Shown: in pieces, positions 1 to 7,740 of the stretch
Position numbering within the stretch: the first letter of the stretch is position 1
Layout: every line of letters starts with the position of its first letter
Origin: Candidatus Acidifodinimicrobium mancum
Lineage (GTDB): Archaea; Nanobdellota; Nanobdellia; Parvarchaeales; Parvarchaeaceae
Length of the DNA: 23,961 nt
NCBI GenBank assembly: GCA_015121965.1
Contig: JADFAP010000019.1
Span: 1-23,961, forward strand
Direction of reading: 5' to 3'
Notes under the pieces: model-generated
What the model was told of the DNA's origin: nothing
What the model saw: only the letters and a program-made list of their open reading frames with translations
Database searches by the model: none
Made by a program: the position numbers and the translations under genes

Positions 1-15
1 GGACGTAGGTAGAAA

Positions 16-86
16 ACTATAAATTAAATGAAGTCAAAGTAACTGTATGTTAGTTGCTAGATCAAATCATCTAACAGCAGGGAGGA
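16..86 (+). promoter_or_regulatory. ppsA promoter and Shine-Dalgarno
   Basis: A TATA-like stretch (actataaatt, 16-25) lies about 70 nt before the ppsA start, and a strong Shine-Dalgarno GGAGG lies at 81-85, seven bases from the ATG at 93. Together they imply a transcript with a leader of roughly 40 nt, unlike the leaderless arrangement at many other genes here. The SD is seen directly; the TATA assignment is inference. Confidence 0.5.
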
Positions 87-92
87 TATAAC

Positions 93-2450
93 ATGGAGAA
101 TAAAGAGGATGCATTAGTTCTGTGGTTCAAGGAGATAAGCAAGGAGGACACACCCATCGTCGGCGGAAAATCCGCAAACTTAGGTGAGATGTTCAATTCG
201 GTTAAGGTCCCTATACCAAATGGCTTTTCAACCACTGCGTTGGCTTTCAGGAAGTTCATCTCAAAAAACAACTTGAAGAACTTCATAGAGAACAACTTGA
301 AGAATCTTGACATAGAAGACACGAAGAAGCTAGCGGAGGTGGGAAAGAAGCTTAGAGAAGCAATCATGAAGGCGGAGTTACAGAAGGAACTTTCAGATGA
401 GATACTATCACACTATCATCAGCTAGTCAAAGAGAGTGGTGAAGAGTTTGTCGCGGTCAGGTCATCGGGGACTGCAGAAGACCTTCCTGATGCCAGCTTC
501 GCCGGGCAGCAGGAGACATACTTGAACGTCCACGGGGACAAGGAGCTGCTTGAAAAGGTCAAGGAATGCTATGCGAGCCTGTTCACGGATAGAGCGATCT
601 ATTATCGAGTTAAAATGCACATACCGACGACTTCCGTGGCTTTAGCTGTAGCAGTTCAAAGGCAGGTGTTCTCAAAAATTGCGGGGGTTATGTTCACGAT
701 AGACGTAAGCACTGGAAATAACGATGTCATAATGGTTGAGGGTAGCTACGGGCTTGGAGAATACATAGTCCAGGGCACCGTAACGCCAGATACCTTCTAC
801 ATTGACAAGAAGACTATGTCTATAACAAAGAAGATAATCTCACCTAACAAGGACAGGATGCTTCTCCGACTGAAAGAGGGAGGAACTAAGGAATTCAAGG
901 TTGATAAGGATAAGATAGACAAACCTGCTTTGACAGACGAACAGGTCAAAAAACTTGCTTCGTACGGACTGGAAATAGAGAAGCACTACTCCCATGCTAT
1001 GGACATAGAATGGGCGATAGATGAAAGGAAAGATGATATATTCATCGTGCAAGCCAGATTCGAAACTGTGTGGGACAAGAAAGAGAAACCAGTTGAGGAG
1101 AGTGTAAGCACTGCGGCTAATGTTCTCGTAAGAGGACTGCCTGCTTCTCCTGGAATTGTCAGCGGGGTCATCCAAAAGATACTTGATGTTAAGGATATAG
1201 ACAAATTCGAAAGCGGGAAGATACTTGTGACGAAGATGACTGCACCGGACTGGGTTCCCGCGATGCAGAAAGCCAAGGCAATAATAACCGACGAGGGGGG
1301 AATGACCTGCCACGCTGCGATAGTTTCAAGGGAGCTGGGAGTCCCATCGATTGTAGGTACGCAGAGCTTCGGAAAGAAAGCAACTGAAGCGCTTAAGGAC
1401 GGCGAAGAAGTGACAATTGACGCAAAGAACGGAGTTATCTATGAAGGGATAATAAAGCAAAACGCCGAAAGAGAGGAATCAAAGGTGGCTTCGGAGGTTG
1501 CACCGGAGATTATAACTGGGACAAAGATAATGGTCAATCTAGGGGAGCCAGAACTTGCGGAGAAAGTCGCAAAACTGCCTGTGGACGGCGTAGGCCTTAT
1601 GAGGGAAGAGTTCATATGGTCGCAGATAGGCGAGCACCCCTTATACATGATAAAGAACGGGGAACAGGACAAACTGGTGAATGCGCTTGCTGACAATATA
1701 GGGAAAGTATGCTCGGCATTCTCGCCAAGGCCAGTGATACTTAGATTCAGTGACTTCAAAAGTGATGAGTACTCTGACTTAAAGGGAGGGGCTGAATTCG
1801 AACCAAAAGAGGCAAATCCTCTACTAGGGTGGAGAGGCTCATCGAGATACTATGATCCGAGGTATAAAGATGCATTCGTTCTGGAGCTAAAAGCCGTCAA
1901 AAAGGTGAGGGATGAGATGAGACTCAAAAATCTCTGGGTAATGATACCGTTCACTAGGACTGTCGAAGAACTTGAAAAAGTCCTTGAGATAATGAGGGAA
2001 AATGGGCTTGAAAGAGACGAAGACTTCAAGGTTTTCCTTATGGCCGAGATACCAAGCAACATACTGCTTGCCGATAAGTTCAACAAGTTCATAGATGGAT
2101 ACTCGATAGGATCTAATGACTTGACTATGCTCATACTTGGGGCTGACAGAAACAACAGTGACATGAGCTCTAGATTTGATGAGAGGGACCTTGCTGTGAA
2201 GAGAGCTATAAAGATGCTGATAGACACTGCCCATCGTGATGGTAAGACCGTATCGATATGCGGACAGGCTCCGTCTGAATACGATGAGATTGTAGACTTC
2301 CTTGTGAGGGCGGACATAGACGACATATCGGTAAACCCAGACGTAGCTTTGCATGTAAGGGAGGTAGTTGCTTCCGTGGAGAAGAGAATAGAGCTTGAAT
2401 CTGCATTGAATATAAAGAGGAAGTACAACGATGTGAACTATCCGCAGTGA
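93..2450 (+). CDS. ppsA: Phosphoenolpyruvate synthase (pyruvate, water dikinase)
   Basis: This 785-residue protein matches the full architecture and length of PEP synthase (EC 2.7.9.2), which makes PEP from pyruvate and ATP with release of AMP and phosphate, the entry step of gluconeogenesis in archaea. The N-terminal nucleotide-binding half begins with the family sequence VGGKSANLGEM (about residues 23-33) and carries AVRSSGTAEDLPDASFAGQQ. The central swivelling domain has the phosphohistidine motif GGMTCHAAIVSRELGVPS, with the catalytic His at residue 407. The C-terminal PEP-binding barrel has GVGLMREEF and the conserved CGQAPS, with the catalytic Cys at about residue 723, followed by SVNPD. 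The start is fixed by a GGAGG seven bases upstream. It is cytosolic. No truncation or insertion is seen. Pyruvate phosphate dikinase is a related alternative, but the CGQAPS and N-terminal features are those of PEP synthase. Confidence 0.96.
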   Translation: MENKEDALVLWFKEISKEDTPIVGGKSANLGEMFNSVKVPIPNGFSTTALAFRKFISKNNLKNFIENNLKNLDIEDTKKLAEVGKKLREAIMKAELQKELSDEILSHYHQLVKESGEEFVAVRSSGTAEDLPDASFAGQQETYLNVHGDKELLEKVKECYASLFTDRAIYYRVKMHIPTTSVALAVAVQRQVFSKIAGVMFTIDVSTGNNDVIMVEGSYGLGEYIVQGTVTPDTFYIDKKTMSITKKIISPNKDRMLLRLKEGGTKEFKVDKDKIDKPALTDEQVKKLASYGLEIEKHYSHAMDIEWAIDERKDDIFIVQARFETVWDKKEKPVEESVSTAANVLVRGLPASPGIVSGVIQKILDVKDIDKFESGKILVTKMTAPDWVPAMQKAKAIITDEGGMTCHAAIVSRELGVPSIVGTQSFGKKATEALKDGEEVTIDAKNGVIYEGIIKQNAEREESKVASEVAPEIITGTKIMVNLGEPELAEKVAKLPVDGVGLMREEFIWSQIGEHPLYMIKNGEQDKLVNALADNIGKVCSAFSPRPVILRFSDFKSDEYSDLKGGAEFEPKEANPLLGWRGSSRYYDPRYKDAFVLELKAVKKVRDEMRLKNLWVMIPFTRTVEELEKVLEIMRENGLERDEDFKVFLMAEIPSNILLADKFNKFIDGYSIGSNDLTMLILGADRNNSDMSSRFDERDLAVKRAIKMLIDTAHRDGKTVSICGQAPSEYDEIVDFLVRADIDDISVNPDVALHVREVVASVEKRIELESALNIKRKYNDVNYPQ

Positions 2451-2504
2451 CTGGACGATGAAAGCAAGAGTTAAATACAAGGACATCATAAATATAGAGA
2501 ATAC

Positions 2505-3086
2505 ATGGAAAAGCAAAGGAGTGAACAAAAGGTATCTGTATCCACAAAGGGTTTAGATTACCTGAACTCTAAGACTCCATTTGTATTATCACTTTCTGCA
2601 GGCATCATAATACTCGCTGCCTTGGGCATACTCTTTGCCTCAAACATCTCATTCATAAACTTCAATTCAAGCTCAATTACATCGCTAGAAAGCGGACTAA
2701 ACGCCACCGCAACCCAGGAGCTGCAGATTCTCGTAAATGCTACAAACTACATGAAGACTGCATTTCTGCTGTTTCTGCCGATAATAGGGATTGCTGGGGC
2801 GCTACTGATATACGCGTCTGTTTTAATGCTTAAGGGAAACAGGAAAAAGAAAGCTATGGGAGGGATGCTCTCCGTCATCTTTGGTGTATTCACATTCCTT
2901 GCCCTTTTCCTACTGGTTCCTACATTCCCAGTCGCAATCGCCACTTTGATAGGTTACTTCGGCACGGTAGGGCTACAGACTTCTCTGAGCTATATACTTT
3001 TCATGCTCGGAAGCCTACTGGGCTTGTTCAACGGTTTAGCGCTATTGTATTACATGTCAAATGAAAAGAAGAAAGATGAATCGTAA
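2505..3086 (+). CDS. Four-helix integral membrane protein of unknown function
   Basis: I do not recognise this 193-residue protein. It has a charged, Lys-rich N-terminus (MEKQRSEQK) and four or five hydrophobic segments: about residues 25-48, 83-106, 117-152 (long, possibly two passes) and 157-182. It ends in a charged tail (NEKKKDES). Both tails are basic or charged and probably cytoplasmic. The loop between the first two helices is about 35 residues, rich in Asn, Ser and Thr, with possible N-glycosylation sequons (NATAT), which suits an external loop. It starts 54 bases after ppsA. An AT-rich element (gttaaataca, about 2472) lies 30 bases before the ATG, so it may be transcribed from its own start and leaderless. 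No catalytic motif is visible. It is confidently a gene because the reading frame, hydrophobic pattern and spacing are all coherent; its role is unknown. Confidence 0.8.
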   Translation: MEKQRSEQKVSVSTKGLDYLNSKTPFVLSLSAGIIILAALGILFASNISFINFNSSSITSLESGLNATATQELQILVNATNYMKTAFLLFLPIIGIAGALLIYASVLMLKGNRKKKAMGGMLSVIFGVFTFLALFLLVPTFPVAIATLIGYFGTVGLQTSLSYILFMLGSLLGLFNGLALLYYMSNEKKKDES

Positions 3087-3144
3087 AACTAGACTATATC
3101 GGAGGGAAAGGAATTCGAAGCAATCTTAAATTTTTGTTGGGTTT

Positions 3145-3150
3145 GGAGGT
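3145..3150 (+). promoter_or_regulatory. Shine-Dalgarno of the CBS protein
   Basis: GGAGGT at 3145-3150 lies six bases before the ATG at 3157 and decides that start. A TATA-like cttaaattttt (about 3124-3134) lies upstream, giving a short leader. Confidence 0.6.
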
Positions 3151-3156
3151 AGAGAT

Positions 3157-4242
3157 ATGAATGAGATATTAGTTTCGAAGATAATGACAAGGAAAGTGGT
3201 GACAACGACTGAGAATAGCAGCATAGCAAAGGTCATGATGCTGATGGACTCAAGAGGCATAAAGGAGGTGCCAGTACTCAAAGACGGAAAGTATATCGGT
3301 ACTGTGATATACTATGACTTCATATCTAATACCCAAGCAAACCAAAACGAAAAAATCGACAAATTCATAAAAAGAGTGCCTGTGCTTAGCCCCAAAGATA
3401 CGATCGACAAGGCTATAAAGTTGATGGTAGACAGTGGCGTAAGTGGCCTACCTGTGATTGATGAATCGCATGTAGTAGGCATACTTTCGGATTATGATAT
3501 ATTCAAGCTGCTCATAAACAACCACATATTCGACAACTTTAAGGTATCAAACATCATAATAAAGAGGTTCCCAATCCTAAGGCCTGAGGATACTATAAAG
3601 AAAGCCGCGGACCTGGCAGCCATGAATAAGGTGGATAACATACCGGTCTTAGACAACTTTGGGAAGATGATAGGAGAAGTAATGATTCACGATATACTGA
3701 AGTATATCTACTCACAAAAAACTGGCAGACAAGGAAAAAAGGATGCTTATAAGGGCGAGCAGACCGAAACGAAGGTCGTGGATATAATGCGGAGAGATTC
3801 TTCGCCTACCGTGATTACCCTGAACCTCAGAAAAGCCTTGGAGAACCTCATATCAAAGAAGGCTAAAGCTGCGGTCGTGGTAGACGTAGACGGCAGGCCG
3901 ATAGGCATCCTCAGCAGGATAAAGATACTCTCTTTGCTGAGGGGGAAGAATATCGGTGATCAGATCAAGGTAGAGATATCGGGGGACTTCACGTTCGACT
4001 CGATAATGCTGCTGAAGGCAGAGGTGGATCGGAGAGAAAAGATGTTCGCTGAGGTGGCTAAATTCAATGAAATCAGGTTTTACATAAAGAGGGTAAAAGG
4101 TCAGCTGACCTCTAGATATGAGATGACTGCAAATGTTTTCGGCAAGCGGAGATTCAACATAAAGGCTATGGACGTAGGAGAGGAAAACGTCATAAGAGAA
4201 GTCATGGATAAGCTGGACTCTATAGTGGGGAGAATTAAATGA
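3157..4242 (+). CDS. Four-CBS-domain protein with C-terminal HPF/RaiA-like domain
   Basis: This 361-residue protein has four consecutive CBS modules at roughly residues 5-65, 70-125, 130-190 and 205-262. Each carries the typical pattern DIM/KIM, an acidic-hydrophobic helix, then hhPVhD/D-G-hhIGhh-D. CBS pairs bind adenine nucleotides or SAM and act as energy sensors. Residues about 266-361 are not CBS. They run IKVEISGDF, then a basic helix, then FYIKRVKGQ, YEMTANVFG, and a final helix IREVMDKLDSIV. The order (strand, helix, strands, helix ending MDKLDxI) and the 96-residue length resemble the ribosome hibernation factor HPF/RaiA domain. If so, the protein could link nucleotide status to ribosome inactivation. 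The CBS assignment is firm; the HPF-like assignment is my reading of the pattern. The stop codon abuts the DP2 stop on the other strand with no bases between. Confidence 0.9.
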   Translation: MNEILVSKIMTRKVVTTTENSSIAKVMMLMDSRGIKEVPVLKDGKYIGTVIYYDFISNTQANQNEKIDKFIKRVPVLSPKDTIDKAIKLMVDSGVSGLPVIDESHVVGILSDYDIFKLLINNHIFDNFKVSNIIIKRFPILRPEDTIKKAADLAAMNKVDNIPVLDNFGKMIGEVMIHDILKYIYSQKTGRQGKKDAYKGEQTETKVVDIMRRDSSPTVITLNLRKALENLISKKAKAAVVVDVDGRPIGILSRIKILSLLRGKNIGDQIKVEISGDFTFDSIMLLKAEVDRREKMFAEVAKFNEIRFYIKRVKGQLTSRYEMTANVFGKRRFNIKAMDVGEENVIREVMDKLDSIVGRIK

Positions 4243-7200
4243 TTATAATGCGCTTAAAGTCATCTGCTTGGATTTCGACTCCCCAAATATTGAATCTATT
4301 TCGCTCTTGAGTATCTGCAGCTGCTGCTTTACCATGCTCGGGACGTTGTACTTCTCTGCCAATTTTAGCGATAGGTAGAGGTATTTTCTTATGTTGCCTT
4401 CGCTTGATGTAAGAACCAAGTTTCCCCCGCATTTAGTGCATCTGCCGGAGAGAGGGGGTCTAGTGTAGGTTTGATTGCATTTAACGCACCTGAATTCCTG
4501 CGTGCCGAATCTTCTTAGATTGCCTTTTATATCCTTTATAAAGTGCTTCTCTATTATTATCCTTGCCATATCAGATGCATCCACTGCCATTATCTTCTCT
4601 TCCAGCTGCATCTGGCTGTCAACCTTGCTTGACATTGTGTCAAGAACCTTGTAAGCTGAAACGTTAACACCTGCGTTTATGTCGTCGGTATCTTTTGTGA
4701 ATAGGATTTTTTTGTCTTCTGAATTTAGAATGTTCTTCACAGTCTTTATCTTTACATTCGACGGCTTCTCATACCTAATTGTAGCCTCATAAAACTCAAG
4801 AGGGTACTTGTCAACTATATCCATATTATAAGCCTCGGAATCAATGCTATTCAGATCCAAGACATCTGAAATTACCAGCGGCGAATCCATGTACTTTGCA
4901 CCCCTCGTGTCTGGAAGAAGCCTTCTATCAAAATTCAGAAGTGCATCCATCAAAAGCAGCAAAGCCGCTTCATCCCCGTCGCAGTTTCGCCGCATTGCCG
5001 CATGGAAGAATGGCGAAGCGAAAAGACCCTGCGTCTTCGAAAAACCGATTATTCTCCCTACGATTCCCGCCGAAGTATGTGGTGCTAGCCCTACTAACAG
5101 GTGACCCACTAAATCATCCCTTGATTTCACATTGTAGAACCTTTCTACTTTGAAATATTTCTCCAGCAGATCATCTATGAAATTTGCCACCCTGATAAAC
5201 ACATCGGCTGCATTCTCATCATTTTCTCCGTATGTAGGTAGGATGATGTCCTGCGGAAATAGCTGGACTATCTGCTCCTCGGAAACAAGGTCCTCGCCGT
5301 ATACATCCTCCAGGTATCCTAGACTCCTCAGCTTTTCTATGCTTACCCCTATCTCCTTAGGCTTAAAATGTGTAATCGGCAGTTCTATCGCATCAAAACG
5401 TATAGTACCGTCCTTGTTCACATTCAGCCCATATGTAGCTCTAAGTATCCCCTTCTCGAGCGGCTCTATATACCCAGATGAGTTGAATACGCCCTTTACA
5501 CCTTTTATAACATCCACCCTCTCAGTTATGCCCAGCCGGGAATATGCTGCATCTAGATACGACTTTATATCCAGTCTTCTAATTGTTTTTCCTCGCGTTT
5601 CCTTGCCGTGATGGAAAAGGTCCTTGGTTTTCTGCCCGCATACCCTACACGTGCGAAGGCTTTCTGTCTTGCTCCCACAGATTTCGCAGGTACTGTATAT
5701 AGTTTCCCTGTTGCACTTGCTGCAGAAGAATGTTCCGAACTCTGCTGTAATTTCACCGTTATTGTAGGCAGTAACTATGTTCCTATCTCTGCCCCCGCTC
5801 TCGCCAACTGGGAAAATGACGTTTGGGTTGGTTTCCATCTCCCTCATCTTTGCCTTCTCAGGCCTGCCAAGTCTAGCCCCTATGAATGTGCCTGCCGTGT
5901 CCTTTATCTCAACGCCGGATATCCTGCTCAATGCCGACAAGGCTGAATCACTGCCATCTATTATCGAGAACGCTTCGTCAATAGTTAACCTGTTCAGGCC
6001 GGTCAAAAAGATAAAGCTGTCAGCATCATCTATCAAAACCTTGCTCTCAATTACTCGGTGTAATACACCAAGTTTCTCCAGTATCTTCTTCACGCTTTCC
6101 TCTAAGGGAAAGGACAGAGACTGGCTGGGAGACCCAGATATCCTCATCTGTAGTTCCACTTTTCCTTCAGAATATACATATTTGACCAGCTCCCTCAGCT
6201 CATCTTTTGAGATCTGACTCCAAAAGTCCACATACTTGGGATGGAGGGGTATATGGTGCTTCTTCGAAAATTCAAGATGATCCTCAAAAGACTTAAGGGA
6301 AGCTGCATCTGCGGTGGCCTTCTTAGATTCAACTATTTCAGACCACCATTCCTCCACAAAAGGCGAAGGCATCAAAAGATGGTTCTGCTCCAAAAAATCA
6401 CCAAAATTGAACAGTATGTCACCAAGGTATAGTATACTGTCTATTTCTTCATTCAACTTTTCTAACTGTTCCTGTGTGTTAATTTTAACGACTGTGCCAC
6501 TTTTCAATCTGACTATAGGACCCTCTATCATTGAATTAGGTGTAACTGCACATGCCTTACCCGGGAGCTCAACGCGCATCTGCGAACCAGTCGCAACAAA
6601 GTCGCTTAGGACTCTACAGGTCACTGGATTGAGTGCGCAAGCCGCAAGGCCTGATGTCCTTGCTCTACCATATCTCAACCTGAATCCACCTCTTGTAAGA
6701 GGATACGAAAAAACGGGCCTGCCTGCCGCAAGCTCCTCCAAGTACCTATAGTTTGGTAGTACCTTCATAGAATTGTTGCTGCTGTTCTCTTCTGTGTGCT
6801 CCTTCTCCTTAAGGGCTATGTACTTATCCAAAAATGCAAAGTCATCCGATATTTTGTATTCTTCTCCCAAGGATTTTATTACTTTATTAACCTTTTGAGA
6901 CTTCGAAGCGAACCCCTCGCAGAGCACCAGCATCGCTCCACCTCTTATCCTATTGGTCTTTATCCGAGGTATATTTTTGTAGGCAGAAACCTCTCTGTCT
7001 GTCGTAGGATCACCCTCCACTTCTATAGGGATATTGCGCCAGATGAGATCCAACTCATTCGCGGTTGGCAGATACTGAAGCCTTGCCTCATATTCATCAT
7101 AGTCAGACGACTCTATCTTCACTCGCCCCACCTCTTCCTCAGTCGGATCGTACTTCTCGATGTTAAAATGCGCCCTCAGTGCATCAGCTATCACTATCAC

Positions 7201-7656
7201 GGACGCAGCAGCAGTGCCACCAGCGCCTCGAATTGGCCCTCCGAAAAAGCATGATATGAACTCACCGCCATCCTGCCTTTTCTTCAGCTCAGCCCGTATA
7301 AAGCCCTCTAGCGGGGCTGACACTATACCTAAGGTCATATAAGCCAGACCCACTCTTATGCCGGCTTCTATTGCGTCCTTCCTGTCCTTGAAGCTTACGA
7401 ACTTGGAATCAGCAGCAGCTATAGCCGCATTTAACGCAACGTGCCAGTCATTTGGACCGTACTTGACTTCATTCTCTCTTATAAACTTGGCCAGGCCGCT
7501 ATTTAGCATCTCCGGTATTATCACTGATATCAGACCCTCTACCTTCGAAGCAGTGTCTTTTGCGAGAGGTATGAGGCTGCTAGCAAAATTCTGCGCAATG
7601 TTATACTCATGCGAAACTTCTCTGGAAATGCTATCAACGTATCTATCAGTCCCCAT
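4243..7656 (-). CDS. polC: DNA polymerase D large catalytic subunit DP2
   Basis: This 1137-residue protein is the large subunit of archaeal DNA polymerase II (PolD), the replicative polymerase of non-crenarchaeal archaea. It works with the exonuclease subunit DP1, which is not in the window. The N-terminus (SREVSHEYNIAQ..., AKDTASKVEGL) is typical of the family, and GGPIRGAGGTAAASV lies near residue 140. A cysteine-rich zinc-binding segment with three CxxC pairs lies at about residues 645-680 (CSKC, CEIC, CRVC). The catalytic signature RRNCDGDEAALLLLMDALLN gives the metal-binding acidic residues Asp893 and Asp895. A second zinc site (CVKC...CTKC) lies at about residues 1053-1076. No intein interrupts it, although DP2 genes of other archaea often carry one. 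The C-terminus ends QMTLSAL, which has the spacing but not the aromatic residues of a PCNA-binding box. It shares a divergent promoter region with alaS. Confidence 0.97.
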   Translation of the reverse strand: MGTDRYVDSISREVSHEYNIAQNFASSLIPLAKDTASKVEGLISVIIPEMLNSGLAKFIRENEVKYGPNDWHVALNAAIAAADSKFVSFKDRKDAIEAGIRVGLAYMTLGIVSAPLEGFIRAELKKRQDGGEFISCFFGGPIRGAGGTAAASVIVIADALRAHFNIEKYDPTEEEVGRVKIESSDYDEYEARLQYLPTANELDLIWRNIPIEVEGDPTTDREVSAYKNIPRIKTNRIRGGAMLVLCEGFASKSQKVNKVIKSLGEEYKISDDFAFLDKYIALKEKEHTEENSSNNSMKVLPNYRYLEELAAGRPVFSYPLTRGGFRLRYGRARTSGLAACALNPVTCRVLSDFVATGSQMRVELPGKACAVTPNSMIEGPIVRLKSGTVVKINTQEQLEKLNEEIDSILYLGDILFNFGDFLEQNHLLMPSPFVEEWWSEIVESKKATADAASLKSFEDHLEFSKKHHIPLHPKYVDFWSQISKDELRELVKYVYSEGKVELQMRISGSPSQSLSFPLEESVKKILEKLGVLHRVIESKVLIDDADSFIFLTGLNRLTIDEAFSIIDGSDSALSALSRISGVEIKDTAGTFIGARLGRPEKAKMREMETNPNVIFPVGESGGRDRNIVTAYNNGEITAEFGTFFCSKCNRETIYSTCEICGSKTESLRTCRVCGQKTKDLFHHGKETRGKTIRRLDIKSYLDAAYSRLGITERVDVIKGVKGVFNSSGYIEPLEKGILRATYGLNVNKDGTIRFDAIELPITHFKPKEIGVSIEKLRSLGYLEDVYGEDLVSEEQIVQLFPQDIILPTYGENDENAADVFIRVANFIDDLLEKYFKVERFYNVKSRDDLVGHLLVGLAPHTSAGIVGRIIGFSKTQGLFASPFFHAAMRRNCDGDEAALLLLMDALLNFDRRLLPDTRGAKYMDSPLVISDVLDLNSIDSEAYNMDIVDKYPLEFYEATIRYEKPSNVKIKTVKNILNSEDKKILFTKDTDDINAGVNVSAYKVLDTMSSKVDSQMQLEEKIMAVDASDMARIIIEKHFIKDIKGNLRRFGTQEFRCVKCNQTYTRPPLSGRCTKCGGNLVLTSSEGNIRKYLYLSLKLAEKYNVPSMVKQQLQILKSEIDSIFGESKSKQMTLSAL

Positions 7657-7687
7657 AAAGATTTATAACAACTATTATATTTCATCG

Positions 7688-7700
7688 TATATTTAAATTA
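7688..7700. promoter_or_regulatory. Shared divergent TATA element between polC and alaS
   Basis: The 84-base gap between the polC and alaS starts holds a self-complementary TATA-like element (atttaaat core at 7691-7698) that could be read in both directions. Using a 25-28 nt TATA-to-start distance, it would place polC transcripts about 9 nt and alaS transcripts about 20 nt before their start codons. A second AT-rich element (attatattt, about 7673-7682) may serve polC instead. This is inference from composition and spacing. Confidence 0.4.
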
Positions 7701-7740
7701 GAGTGCAAATTATTATAGGTATAACTAATCTGAAAGTGCT

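Noticed and set aside
1850..2547. Minus-strand frames of up to 213 codons inside ppsA
   Set aside because: They are antisense shadows of a strongly conserved PEP synthase C-terminus, with Ser/Leu-rich composition typical of reverse-frame translation.
5150..6751. Plus-strand frames of 112-153 codons inside the DP2 gene
   Set aside because: They are antisense to conserved DP2 including its zinc-binding segment, have no own promoter or SD, and are Ser-rich.
4243..7656. Intein in DP2
   Set aside because: The protein is 1137 residues, the normal intein-free length, and family motifs run without interruption.
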